Virus record (IMG/VR): IMGVR_UViG_3300046008_000503
Span: 1 to 30,587 of that record
Direction: 5' to 3' (one strand)
Source: a virus
DNA: 30,587 bases
Shown here: one piece after another, positions 12,562-22,467 of the stretch
Layout: every line of letters starts with the position of its first letter
Numbering within the stretch: position 1 is the first letter of the stretch
Notes under the pieces: generated by a model
The model's database searches: none
Told to the model about the DNA's origin: nothing
The model's input: the letters and a program-made list of their open reading frames with translations, nothing else
Translations under genes and position numbers: made by a program

Positions 12562-15469
12562 AGATTGCTAATAACTCTGCACTGAATTTAAATGTAGTTG
12601 ATGTTGCTGAAGCAGGTGTAACTAATACTTGCACGTTAGTAGAACCATCATAACCACCAGCAATTGTGAATAATGGAGTAGATGATACTGTACCATATTC
12701 AGAGATAAAGACATTAGGTGTTGCATTGCCGTCTTTAACAATTGAGATCTTTGTAATATGTACATCAGTACCAGAAGTTGCTTTAATAACATATTCAGCA
12801 GAGCCATAAGTTGCCGCAGCGAAAGCATCAACAGGAACTTCTGTTGTATCAGTAGTTGTAATTGAACCTGTTCTCTTAGTTACTTGACCAAATGTAGTAT
12901 TATTTGCTAAGTTTAATTGTCCTGTAAATGTCTTATCACCAGTAATAGTTTGAGCACCACCAAGAACAACAACATCAGTACCTACATCAATTGCATCAGC
13001 ACTTACAACAATTCTATTAGCAGTTCCTACAACATCAATTGATGAACCAGACTTAACTAAACCATTACCTGCATTTACGTTAGTACCAGCAACTTCCCAT
13101 TTTAATAATGTAGTACCTAATACTACCGGTGAAGCAGAATTTAGATATGAATTACCTCCATATAATGTACCAGCATTAACAGATACAAGCGCGTTGTTTA
13201 ATTCAGCATTAGTATCAGCATCATATGCTCTTGTTAGAATCCATGGAGTGCCACCAGAACCAACATCACTTACAAAATAGATACCGTTAGCCAAATCCGA
13301 AGGAGGTGAAGTAGCACCACCATTTTGATCTTTTACTAAAATTCTATCTAATACAGAATATGAAACACCATCAATAGTTGGTAATACACCATTTGAATTT
13401 GCTGTTAAAGTACCGGCACCATTATTATATGTTGCTAATAGAGCTGTTACTGTTGCTCCCTTAACAGTTAACTTAACTTGGAAGCCACCGGTTTTAACAT
13501 CAACATATTCTTTATTTGCAGCATCAGTATTTGATACTGGAGCATCTATAAGAGTTAATTTTACTGTAGTTGGAACTGTAAATGATGTTGCAACAGTACA
13601 AGCAGTTAATGTTTTACTTGAAAGAGTTGAAGCAATATCTGCAGAAGGAATACTTGTTATTAAAGCTGAAGTACCAGTTGTATATTTTAAATAACCAGAA
13701 GATGCAGAATAGTTTTGTCCAGTACCACCATATTGAGATGATATTGCAGTACCATTCCAGATACCAGAAGTAATAGTACCTACAGAGTTACCTGTGCCAG
13801 AAAGAGTAATATTTCCAGTTACACCTAATGTACCTGCAATAGTTGTATTACCAGATGCCGCAACAATGTTGAACTTATTAGTATTAATATCAACATTGCC
13901 AGTAACAGCAAGTGTTGAACTTAATGTAGTTGCAAGTGTAACACCTAATGTACCTGCAATAGTTGTATTACCAGATGCCGCAACAATGTTGAACTTATTA
14001 GTATTAACATTTACATTGCCGGTTACATCTAATGTACTTGAAAGAGTAGTTGCTAAAGATACACCTAATGTACCTTGAAGTGTTGCATTACCAGCAGCAT
14101 TGAATGCACCAGTAGTAGCTGTGATGTTGAATTTGTTTGTATTGACTGCTACATCACCAGTAACACCAAGAGTACCTGCAATTGTAGTATTACCTGATGC
14201 TGCTGTGATGTTGAATTTGTTTGTATTGACTGCTACATCACCAGTAACACCTAGTGTTGAACTTAATGTAGTTGCTCCAGTAACACCAAGAGTACCACCA
14301 ATAGATCCAGCACCAGCAACATTAATTAAACCACCAATCCATGTTGCACCAGAAATACCTACACCGCCAGTAACAACTAATGTACCAGTTGCTGTTGTAG
14401 TTGATGCAATACCGTCAGTCATTAAGATACCAGCTGTTGCTTTTGTAGAAGAACTAGTTGATCTTAAAGTTAATGTACCAGATGCAGCAATAGAACCTTG
14501 AACAATTGGAGATGTTGTATCTGTAGTAACAGTTAAATTTGTACCTACATATAATTTCTTAGCAATACCCACACCACCAGCAATAATTACAGCGCCAGTA
14601 ATGCTTGAACTTGAATCAGTTACATTATTTAATGTATTAATACCAGAAGTTGTAACATTACCTGTAATACCTAAGCCAGAAGCTGATGTAAGAGATAAAA
14701 CATTTGAACCAGTAGTTAGTAATGTATCACCAACAACATCTAGTGGAACTGTTGGAACTGCTTTGTTAATACCAATTCTATTATTTGTACCATCAATTAC
14801 TAAAGTATTTGAGTCAAAGTTGATTGTAGAACCAACAGCAATAGTAGTTGCATTAGAGAATGTCCAAGCACCTGATGCTACAGTAACAGTATCACCAATA
14901 GCATTACCTAAGTTAACAGGTCCATTAAATGTTGATGTAGTACCATCTGCAACAGTTAAACCACCATTAGCGGTAATCAAACCAGAGATAGTAGCAGTAC
15001 CGGCAGACACAGTTAAATTAGCAGCAATATCCAATGCACCAGTCATTGTATCACCACCGCGGTATAACTTAGATTCTTCTAACTTATTAATCTCATTAAC
15101 TATTGTTGTTTTTGCTGGATATGTTGCAACACTAAAACCTGTCTCTGTTGAGATCATAGTCACTGATGATACAACACCAGAACCATTCACTGTATTTACA
15201 CGGAAGATTGCTTTGTTTAAGTTAGCATTTTCAATTTCAACTAGATCATATTTCTTATAACCAGTACCACCAGAACCAATAGATGATGTTGCAACTGAAG
15301 TTGAACTTAGAGTTAAAACGTTGATTGTTAAGCCAGAACCACGACGATAAAGTAAATCAATACCTCGGTCACTAAGTCTTACCAAATCACCTTGTTCTTG
15401 GGCAACTTGATTGCTCTTGTTTTGCCATCCGGCGAATGTATCATCTAAGAGAATTTTCTGAATTGCCAT
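12560..15469 (-). CDS. long tail fibre protein with internal repeats (969 aa)
   Basis: The N-terminal about 75 aa (QKILLDDTFAGWQNKSNQVA ...) are distinct and probably attach to the virion. A GSGY-type unit follows (SIGSGGTGYKKYDLVEIENA), linking it to the baseplate repeat proteins. After GGDTMTGALDIAANLTVSAG, a classic phage fibre motif, the shaft contains several units of the type TLGVTGDVAVNTNKFNIT. The C-terminal third has KEYVDVKTGGFQVKLTVKGA, a segment typical of the distal part of such fibres, with WILTRAYDADTNAELNN and a final beta domain ending FKFSAELLAI. The ATG overlaps the upstream stop (TAATG). Role: shaft of a long or side fibre; that it pairs with the 929-aa protein is inferred from adjacency. 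Confidence 0.8.
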   Translation of the reverse strand: MAIQKILLDDTFAGWQNKSNQVAQEQGDLVRLSDRGIDLLYRRGSGLTINVLTLSSTSVATSSIGSGGTGYKKYDLVEIENANLNKAIFRVNTVNGSGVVSSVTMISTETGFSVATYPAKTTIVNEINKLEESKLYRGGDTMTGALDIAANLTVSAGTATISGLITANGGLTVADGTTSTFNGPVNLGNAIGDTVTVASGAWTFSNATTIAVGSTINFDSNTLVIDGTNNRIGINKAVPTVPLDVVGDTLLTTGSNVLSLTSASGLGITGNVTTSGINTLNNVTDSSSSITGAVIIAGGVGIAKKLYVGTNLTVTTDTTSPIVQGSIAASGTLTLRSTSSSTKATAGILMTDGIASTTTATGTLVVTGGVGISGATWIGGLINVAGAGSIGGTLGVTGATTLSSTLGVTGDVAVNTNKFNITAASGNTTIAGTLGVTGDVAVNTNKFNITATTGAFNAAGNATLQGTLGVSLATTLSSTLDVTGNVNVNTNKFNIVAASGNTTIAGTLGVTLATTLSSTLAVTGNVDINTNKFNIVAASGNTTIAGTLGVTGNITLSGTGNSVGTITSGIWNGTAISSQYGGTGQNYSASSGYLKYTTGTSALITSIPSADIASTLSSKTLTACTVATSFTVPTTVKLTLIDAPVSNTDAANKEYVDVKTGGFQVKLTVKGATVTALLATYNNGAGTLTANSNGVLPTIDGVSYSVLDRILVKDQNGGATSPPSDLANGIYFVSDVGSGGTPWILTRAYDADTNAELNNALVSVNAGTLYGGNSYLNSASPVVLGTTLLKWEVAGTNVNAGNGLVKSGSSIDVVGTANRIVVSADAIDVGTDVVVLGGAQTITGDKTFTGQLNLANNTTFGQVTKRTGSITTTDTTEVPVDAFAAATYGSAEYVIKATSGTDVHITKISIVKDGNATPNVFISEYGTVSSTPLFTIAGGYDGSTNVQVLVTPASATSTTFKFSAELLAI
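13821..14007 (-). repeat. 67-bp exact direct repeat, period 120 bp, in fibre gene
   Basis: 13821-13887 and 13941-14007 are identical and lie 120 bp (40 codons) apart. Each encodes the VNTNKFNIVAASGNTTIAGT type of unit. This is exact DNA identity, beyond what protein constraint needs. Confidence 0.85.
14118..14252 (-). repeat. second direct repeat pair in fibre gene, period 84 bp
   Basis: About 50 bp at 14118-14168 recur at 14202-14252, 84 bp (28 codons) apart, encoding GVTGDVAVNTNKFNIT. The third base choices differ from the 13821/13941 pair, so the two pairs arose in separate duplication or conversion events. Confidence 0.8.
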
Positions 15470-15684
15470 TATTTAGCCTTTGATAGTAGTTCTAGTAACA
15501 TGCCCTTAATGTCGGACATATCTTTCTCAATCTTATTTATTCTTTCTTCATTACTTTTCTTTTCAGCCAAGATTTGTTTCTGTCTTTGCATATATTGTTC
15601 ATATTTACTAGAATCAGTATCTATAATTGCTGTGGTAAAAAGATCCCGTTTAAGAGATCTTTCTTCTTTCATATTAAGTAACAT
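15469..15684 (-). CDS. small coiled-coil protein, unknown
   Basis: This encodes 71 aa, highly charged. Residues about 25-70 (SSKYEQYMQRQKQILAEKKS, then ERINKIEKDMSDIKGMLLEL) are a continuous helix with heptad-like hydrophobics, so a coiled coil. Both ends overlap neighbours as TAATG, placing it under translational coupling between the 878-aa structural protein and the 969-aa fibre. A second ATG at codon 5 (MKEERS) could be the true start. Position suggests a connector or accessory of fibre attachment, but no family function is known to me. Confidence 0.6.
   Translation of the reverse strand: MLLNMKEERSLKRDLFTTAIIDTDSSKYEQYMQRQKQILAEKKSNEERINKIEKDMSDIKGMLLELLSKAK
15534..15541 (-). promoter_or_regulatory. 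weak late promoter-like octamer inside coding sequence
   Basis: AATAAATA on the minus strand lies 65 nt before the ATG of the 969-aa fibre gene. It is inside the 71-aa gene, so codon content (Arg-Ile-Asn-Lys) may explain it. Confidence 0.2.
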
Positions 15685-18320
15685 TAAGTTGCCAGTGCAA
15701 TGATTCGAAGATCTTTAACTACTGGAGGGATACATGAATTAGTACCACGTAAAAGAATCTTAACAGAGAATGTTTTAAATTCTGGCACTGGAGTATCTTC
15801 TGTATTTCTAACCTCATAAGTCAAGTCAAAGAATTGATTTGGGGTTGATGAGTACACAGTAGGAGTTGAAGTCATATCTAACTTGAACCAAGGGTAGTCA
15901 TGAATATCTTTAGACTCACCTACCGGTACAGTTCTGTAATAAACATCAATTGCATTACCTTCAGCAATAACACCTGCCAACATAACTCTAATAGATGATG
16001 CTGGATTTGCTAATGAAATTGGTCTTACATTATATCTTGCAGAAACAATGCCGCCGCCAGGAATTGCTTCAGATTCCCAATCTGTAGTTGGATGTGCTCC
16101 ATCAATATCAGTAGGATCATCTAATAAGTTAGATCTTGTGATAAGTCTTGATGCTTGTAAGTCAAACATTGGGGCAACAAACTCAGAATCTGTTCTTAAT
16201 GTAGTTGCAATTCTAGTTGAAATAGAACCTTTTAGAGCAGGTGACTTAAATGATGTAGCATGAGAAGTAACAACTCTAGGAGTAGGGAATTTTACCTCTA
16301 CCATATTAGGAATTTCAATGAATGTAGTATCACCAACTAATTCTGGTTGATTACCATGAATACTTGAGTATGAAATACCTTTTAATTCCGTTGTTAGTGA
16401 TGTACCTGTAACTTCATTATTAACACCAACAAATCTTACAGATTCATATTTGATGTTAGGTTCAAATGCACAAGATGCAAGTTCAACAAAACCATCTTCT
16501 GTTGCAAGAATGTTATTAGTTAAGATACCATCTGGATTAAGTTCAAGTTCAAATGAGTAAGCATCTGCATAAGTAACTTCTTTAAAGCCACTTAAATTAG
16601 ATTCACCAATACCATTTAATAGATATTCATAACCAGCAGTTCTATTTGAATTCCAACCTGTAAATGAACCTACTAATGGTACTTGTGCTGTACCTGCAGG
16701 AACATCAACTGTAATTGTAGTAAACATGCCTTCACGTAAGCCGTGATCATTAGCGAACACTCTAATTCTAGATGTGCCTGCATAAGTTTCAATCATTGTG
16801 TCGTAAGCAACACGGCGATTTGGCCATAGAGGTGCAAGCATTAACTTAGCAGAAGCACCTTTAGTAAACTTAGCTCTGTTAATAACAAACTTAATATCCG
16901 CTAATTGATCTGCAGTCCAAGTCAGATCATTTTGAGATACAAACATTGATCCCAAGTATGGTTGTTTAGCCATAGTTTGAGTTGAGTTAAGTAAGAACTC
17001 ACCAAGTCTTGAGATATATGCATTATATTGCATAGAGTCTGATTTTAATACAAAACAATACTCAGTTAAGTTACTTAAGAAAACAGGTTTATTAAACACA
17101 AACTTAGTTCTTAGTGTTGAGTCTGCTGAAGTAACAGCATCAGTTACAACAGAGTTTGAAATAACATCTGTACCAGGATAGCCATTAACCATATTTCTTA
17201 TTTCAAGCATCACAGGAACACCTGATGTATCTACAGTTCTGAAATAAACATCAATAGATGTAATATACATACCTGCTTCAGAATTATCACCACAGTCAAT
17301 TAAGAATGATTGTGCTAATGGATCATAATAATTTCTTACTGTATATGTAGAAACTTTAGTATCTGTAGTTGAGAATCTTGTTTGTGTAATTAATTGTCGT
17401 TGATAGACTTCGGCACCGGCAGAGAAGTAATCTGCTTTTGATGTAGTTGTTGCTGTATTTTCATCTTGTGGGTTATCTGTTAGGACAAATGTTCTTGTGC
17501 CAACTTTAAAATGAACGGCGGGTGTGTTAGGAATATTAAACTCACCAGAAATAGTACCATCAGCACTTGTAATTAATGTTGAACCCCAAGCAGATCTTTC
17601 TCCAGCGGAATTAATTGATAGACAATAGTTAGAAACATCAACACCATCAAAAATTGGATAAACTCTAGTATTTGGTCGCATTCCCTTAGCAGAGAATGAA
17701 ATGATTCTTGACATCATTGACTGCTGAATTTGAACAGAAGCAACTTTTGTCTCAGCATTAGTACTTAAGAAGTTATTAGTTGTTGTTTGTGTAGCTGTAA
17801 CTTGAGATACACTTAAAAGAAGACCTTTACTTGATCTCGTGGTAAGCACAGACCCATTTGCAGGAATTGCCGGAGTTGATGATGTTGATACTAATGTTGT
17901 ACTTGAGGATTTCGCTGTTGTTTCACCTACATTAGGAAGTAGTAGCTTTAATACATTTTCTGCTGTTGGTGTAGGAGCAATTTCAAATAAAGATGCATAA
18001 GACAAAGTAGGATCTGTTGAACTTACTCTGCTAAGAGCATTAGTAACTCTTGTTGATGCGATACCAGTAGGTGAGATAGTAATATCAGATGTTGTTAAAC
18101 CTGAACGACCAACGGTTCTTAATGAATGCCAGTGATGATCATTATATCTAGTATCAGCATCATAGACCCAATTTGAAAGTCTATTACTTTTCTGAAGTTT
18201 AGCATCAACCCTTTGAAGAATATTTCTATTACTTGGGATTGGCTCACTATTTAAAGCTAAACTTAATCTAATGTTTGAAGTTTTTACCGTTCCAAGTAAA
18301 TCATCAATCTGTTGACTCAT
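15684..18320 (-). CDS. large virion structural protein (baseplate/tail, 878 aa)
   Basis: The C-terminal two thirds begin near YDPLAQSFLIDCGDNSEAGM, followed by YITSIDVYFRTVDTSG, VMLEIRNMVNGYPGTDVISN, and later MAKQPYLGSMFVSQNDLTWT. This 'DPLAQ ... ITS.D.FF ... IR....GYP ... QPY.GS.F.SQN...W' pattern is shared by large structural proteins of marine T4-like phages, where it often sits at the end of a bigger protein next to a DUF4815 domain. Here it is a separate gene directly downstream of the DUF4815 gene, with a 35-bp gap. The N-terminal part starts with a helix (NILQRVDAKLQKSNRLSNWV) and beta-rich repeats. AAGGA precedes the ATG. It probably belongs to the outer baseplate; the exact T4 counterpart is unclear. 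Confidence 0.7.
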   Translation of the reverse strand: MSQQIDDLLGTVKTSNIRLSLALNSEPIPSNRNILQRVDAKLQKSNRLSNWVYDADTRYNDHHWHSLRTVGRSGLTTSDITISPTGIASTRVTNALSRVSSTDPTLSYASLFEIAPTPTAENVLKLLLPNVGETTAKSSSTTLVSTSSTPAIPANGSVLTTRSSKGLLLSVSQVTATQTTTNNFLSTNAETKVASVQIQQSMMSRIISFSAKGMRPNTRVYPIFDGVDVSNYCLSINSAGERSAWGSTLITSADGTISGEFNIPNTPAVHFKVGTRTFVLTDNPQDENTATTTSKADYFSAGAEVYQRQLITQTRFSTTDTKVSTYTVRNYYDPLAQSFLIDCGDNSEAGMYITSIDVYFRTVDTSGVPVMLEIRNMVNGYPGTDVISNSVVTDAVTSADSTLRTKFVFNKPVFLSNLTEYCFVLKSDSMQYNAYISRLGEFLLNSTQTMAKQPYLGSMFVSQNDLTWTADQLADIKFVINRAKFTKGASAKLMLAPLWPNRRVAYDTMIETYAGTSRIRVFANDHGLREGMFTTITVDVPAGTAQVPLVGSFTGWNSNRTAGYEYLLNGIGESNLSGFKEVTYADAYSFELELNPDGILTNNILATEDGFVELASCAFEPNIKYESVRFVGVNNEVTGTSLTTELKGISYSSIHGNQPELVGDTTFIEIPNMVEVKFPTPRVVTSHATSFKSPALKGSISTRIATTLRTDSEFVAPMFDLQASRLITRSNLLDDPTDIDGAHPTTDWESEAIPGGGIVSARYNVRPISLANPASSIRVMLAGVIAEGNAIDVYYRTVPVGESKDIHDYPWFKLDMTSTPTVYSSTPNQFFDLTYEVRNTEDTPVPEFKTFSVKILLRGTNSCIPPVVKDLRIIALAT

Positions 18321-18355
18321 CTTTATTCCTTAATACATCTATAATGTTTAATTTA

Positions 18356-21300
18356 TTACTTATTAATGATCTGAAGTGTTGTTGATGTACTTGTTGCAAT
18401 ATCAATATTAAAATCAGGTGATAATTTCAAATCACCATTCCATTGGAAGATAGCAAATGGATTCAAGTTCATTGAAGATGTCGCATAAGGATTCATCACA
18501 ACCGGTACTTCTGTAAACTTCAGTGTAACAATACCATTTTCAATATATGTAGTATCATATGTTGTTGAAGTAGATTCATTTTGAATCAAGAATAACTCAT
18601 GGGCCTCAAGTGTACTTGGAACATTCAATGTATGAGTTGATGGATCTAATTTAACATTATTAAACTCATCTTTATCTAGTACATTTAATGAATCGAAGTT
18701 ATCAACAATGAAACCAGATTTATATCTATCAAGACCTGTCTCAGCATCAGTAATATTATAATCAGTTGTTGACTTCTCAAGCATATTCAATAGAGTATAT
18801 TCTTCAAGTCTATCAATACGTTTATCAATTTGATGGATCTCAGCCATTGTGTAGCCGGGACGGTCAACAGTCTCAACTCGAATATCATCAACATTATATG
18901 TATAAGGTGGTAATTCTAATTTGAATACAACCATTTGCTTATCAGAATCTAATACCTTAGGAAACTCTGGTTTTGCTGATGAGAATCCTTTATGTAACTT
19001 GAACAAACCTTCTGTATCAAGAGTAATAACATCTTTTCTTGGTAAGAAGTGAGAGTAATTAAATGTAATATCAGAGCCAGGACATACAGGATTCAATAAT
19101 GGAGTACTTAAGTTATTGTAATAAGGAGATACAAATCTTCCTCCAATATTTTCAAACCCAACATTTAATACAATGTTTGAGTATTTAAGATCTGGAGTTG
19201 TACCTAGTGTGAATTTTGAGTTAGATTCAATTGAAGCAACAGTATTAATTGCATTGCCTTGGAATATAACATTTTGACCAACACTCAATTCTCTCGTTGA
19301 ATATCCATTTGCTAAAGTAACTACTTTACTTCTTGCAACAATAGTAGCTCCTGACGTCATCGCATTGGCAGCATTAGCTACTAATGTTATTGTTGTGTCA
19401 GGACCAACAGATATACTTTGTACAGTACCAATTATTAAGGAGTTGCTAAGATTGCCATTATATAACACATCTCCAACAGATATTTTGCCTCCGTTAGCAT
19501 TTAAAACTACTGTCGGAGATCCAGTTGTAACATCAGCGGTAATTGTAGTCTGAAATCCCATAGACCCATAGACATTCATCGCGCTGTCTTTAACGGACGG
19601 TCTAAAGTCTAAGCAGTCTTGTAATCTATATGTTTGACCAGAACTTGATGTAAATGTAGGAATGAATGGTAAATAATCAACACCAGAATCTTGAGTAATA
19701 CCTGAGTATGAATTTACACTGTAAAAATCACCCTCTCCAGGCTCAAGATGTTGAAAGTAGATATCTAATGTACCAGTAGGAGAATAAGCACCAGAACGAA
19801 GTTTAATTGTACCTACTTCATATTGACTATCTCTTTGACCATTATCAAGAATATAGTTTTTAGAAATATCAATTCTTGCAGATAATTGAGCATTTGCAGA
19901 ATTTGTGGTTGCATCAGCACTAACAGTAATAGTTCTATCAACTGTATTAGTTTCTGTTACAAATGTTCCTAATGGTAAGCCCGTACCAAAGATATATGTA
20001 CCTAGTTTAACATTATCAACAATATCTGTGGTTGAATCAACTGCTATAATATTTGATCCGGCAGTTAATGAACCGTTGAATGGTGTATCTTTAGTTCTCT
20101 CAAACACCCAATTTAAAGCATAGATATCAGGTTGACGTAAACTCATAATTCCAGCAGGAGTTGTAGTTTCTTTAGATGAGACTAATGTTTTAGTTTTCTC
20201 TTTTAAGTTCTTCTCAACTTTTGCAATAACTCTAATACCAGTATTTACAGTACCATAAGCAGCATCTGTTGTTGTAATAGTAACACTTGTTGTAGTAGTT
20301 CTATTAGTTGTAGTTGAAATTAGACCATTTAAGATCTTACCTGAGAATGTATGCCAGATAATAAAGTTCTGCTCATTCAATACAGATGGGAATTTCTCAC
20401 CATCAGTAAGATTGAACGTTGCTGTGTAAGGACCAGCACCAGTAAATGATAGATTAGCCTCTTTATAGATTGAGTAAGAAAGACTTGATACTTCAGATAC
20501 TGCTGAATTAGGTAGAGGTTGTAATAATGTTACACCTTGGTTATTGAATGTTGATAGTCTTTGAGTTGACTGAGTGGTGAATGTAGTTGCTCCACTTGCA
20601 CCAGCACCAGAAACTTTAAATGATCCTGCACCTTCAACCCAAGCTTTGCCAGGAGCTTTCTTAGCAAAGATGATATTGTTATTAAGATCATGTAACACAA
20701 CAACGGCTTGATTCAAAAGAGGTGACTTCATTGATTGAATCATTGCACCATTTTGGACAACACCTTCATTCAAACTTGGAATATAGCCAGAAAGAATATC
20801 ACCACAAACATGATCTGAGTTAAATGTAGTTGATGAGATCATTTTCCATGAAGCAACATCGGTAAGTTTCTTACCTAGATCCATGTCAATATCAGTAATA
20901 TTAATTCTGAAGATACCTTCACCAGAACCAACAAATACAGATTCACCATTACCAATAGTAATTGGAGCACTTAATGTTGCAACGTTACCATTAACAGCAG
21001 TAATATAAACTCCTGCTAAAGTACCAGTTGAGTTTGAGATGTGTTGATATAGATCAAAATCAGTTAATGTTGAGAAACCAACACCAGGAGATCCATTAAG
21101 AGTCAATGTTGCTGATGCAGTGATAGCACCACTAACTTTTAGAATTCTTTGTTCTTTTGCTAATGAACCTGTTAAATAGTCACTTGCTAATACTTTAGCA
21201 TAACCTATAATATTACCATTTGGTGAACCAACATCAACTATTGAGTTATCTCTAAGTTCAATAATACTTAGTGGTGATGGAATACCATAGTTATTAGCAG

Positions 21301-22459
21301 ACAATAAGAATTGACCGTGCTGAATAGAACCAATAGCACCAGTTAATGACTTAGTATCTTTAGCCTTTGGAATCTCAACATAGTTAAAGCCGACAGTATT
21401 ATCAATCTCATAACCACCAATAAATGCTTGACCACCGGATATAATCATACCAGCTAGTGTAGGATCATTTTTATTATCGATAACTTTATGTTCAAATGTA
21501 TTTGTAATGTAGTTACCTGATTCTTCATATGTTCTACGAGCAATCATCTTCATTAATTCTGAATATTGAGTCTTGTCGCGAATTTCTTGCACAATACCAT
21601 TAACAACTCTGAACAATAGAACAAAATTATTTTCTGCAACTTCGTTTGGTCCAATCTTAATTAACTCAAGATCAATCTTATATCTATGGGCTCCAGGTCC
21701 GTTGTAGTTAGAAGCACCAAGTGCAGGATCTAATAAACTTAGATCTTCTGTTTCTGTTACAATAGTTTCATTATATCTTAGACCAACTTCATAAGAAGGA
21801 GTATCTGAATACTTATCAAGAACAATAGCTTGTTTCTTAACACCAACAAAGATACCATTAATAAAATAAACACCATTATCAATTGTAGTGATTGAAGATT
21901 TTCCTGAGATCACACCAGAAGTAAGTGTTTTCGCTATTGTAGATCCAGTTGAGACATTAGTATCAAGATCTATAGAATCAACTAATTTTATACCTTCATC
22001 AGTTAAGAAGTCTTGTTGAGTACCGTTGATACCATTTGAGATCAATTTGTAGATCAGAGTAGGAGGTGCTGATGTTGCTGTATCTTCTGGCTCTGCTGCA
22101 AGAACTAATGCACGTACACCGGATGTGATACCTTCAATTGTTCTATTCTCTGGAGTACCAGTTGTACCATTATAATCATTAGCAAATAAGAATTTGTTAA
22201 CATCAACTAACAATCCGTCGTAGATAGAGTTTAATTTTAGATATTGAACATTATTATCATATTTAAACGAGCCTGGAATAACCATTGAGCCGTGTTTAAA
22301 GATGTGTTCACCAAATTTTGCAATTTGATTTTGAAGAATTGTTTGAAGTTGATTCAACTCTCTAGACTGAAGAGGAACTCCTGGTCTGAACAATACTCTA
22401 TGGAAGCCTTTATCAGAATTAAAGTCATCATAATATGGTGCGTAGTTAAAATCTGTCAT
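18356..22459 (-). CDS. DUF4815-type virion structural protein (1367 aa)
   Basis: The first about 60 residues carry the family signature: FNYAPYYDDFNSDKGFHRVL, then FRPGVPLQSRELNQLQTILQ and KFGEHIFKHGSMVIPG. DUF4815 proteins are large tail or baseplate components of T4-like phages. The long middle is beta-rich. It holds a module NVKLGTYIFGTGLPLGTFV, akin to segments in the giant repeat protein upstream, and another, ISVGDVLYNGNLSNSLIIG. Near residue 1160-1240 is a part ending MAEIHQIDKRIDRLEEYTLL with helical character, followed by a tail segment WNGDLKLSPDFNIDIATSTS. AGGAA precedes the ATG, and the gene begins 8 bp after a gp8-like gene. Assignment to a particular T4 gene (gp7 or gp10) is not possible from sequence alone. 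Confidence 0.75.
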   Translation of the reverse strand: MTDFNYAPYYDDFNSDKGFHRVLFRPGVPLQSRELNQLQTILQNQIAKFGEHIFKHGSMVIPGSFKYDNNVQYLKLNSIYDGLLVDVNKFLFANDYNGTTGTPENRTIEGITSGVRALVLAAEPEDTATSAPPTLIYKLISNGINGTQQDFLTDEGIKLVDSIDLDTNVSTGSTIAKTLTSGVISGKSSITTIDNGVYFINGIFVGVKKQAIVLDKYSDTPSYEVGLRYNETIVTETEDLSLLDPALGASNYNGPGAHRYKIDLELIKIGPNEVAENNFVLLFRVVNGIVQEIRDKTQYSELMKMIARRTYEESGNYITNTFEHKVIDNKNDPTLAGMIISGGQAFIGGYEIDNTVGFNYVEIPKAKDTKSLTGAIGSIQHGQFLLSANNYGIPSPLSIIELRDNSIVDVGSPNGNIIGYAKVLASDYLTGSLAKEQRILKVSGAITASATLTLNGSPGVGFSTLTDFDLYQHISNSTGTLAGVYITAVNGNVATLSAPITIGNGESVFVGSGEGIFRINITDIDMDLGKKLTDVASWKMISSTTFNSDHVCGDILSGYIPSLNEGVVQNGAMIQSMKSPLLNQAVVVLHDLNNNIIFAKKAPGKAWVEGAGSFKVSGAGASGATTFTTQSTQRLSTFNNQGVTLLQPLPNSAVSEVSSLSYSIYKEANLSFTGAGPYTATFNLTDGEKFPSVLNEQNFIIWHTFSGKILNGLISTTTNRTTTTSVTITTTDAAYGTVNTGIRVIAKVEKNLKEKTKTLVSSKETTTPAGIMSLRQPDIYALNWVFERTKDTPFNGSLTAGSNIIAVDSTTDIVDNVKLGTYIFGTGLPLGTFVTETNTVDRTITVSADATTNSANAQLSARIDISKNYILDNGQRDSQYEVGTIKLRSGAYSPTGTLDIYFQHLEPGEGDFYSVNSYSGITQDSGVDYLPFIPTFTSSSGQTYRLQDCLDFRPSVKDSAMNVYGSMGFQTTITADVTTGSPTVVLNANGGKISVGDVLYNGNLSNSLIIGTVQSISVGPDTTITLVANAANAMTSGATIVARSKVVTLANGYSTRELSVGQNVIFQGNAINTVASIESNSKFTLGTTPDLKYSNIVLNVGFENIGGRFVSPYYNNLSTPLLNPVCPGSDITFNYSHFLPRKDVITLDTEGLFKLHKGFSSAKPEFPKVLDSDKQMVVFKLELPPYTYNVDDIRVETVDRPGYTMAEIHQIDKRIDRLEEYTLLNMLEKSTTDYNITDAETGLDRYKSGFIVDNFDSLNVLDKDEFNNVKLDPSTHTLNVPSTLEAHELFLIQNESTSTTYDTTYIENGIVTLKFTEVPVVMNPYATSSMNLNPFAIFQWNGDLKLSPDFNIDIATSTSTTLQIINK

Positions 22460-22467
22460 TTAAATTC

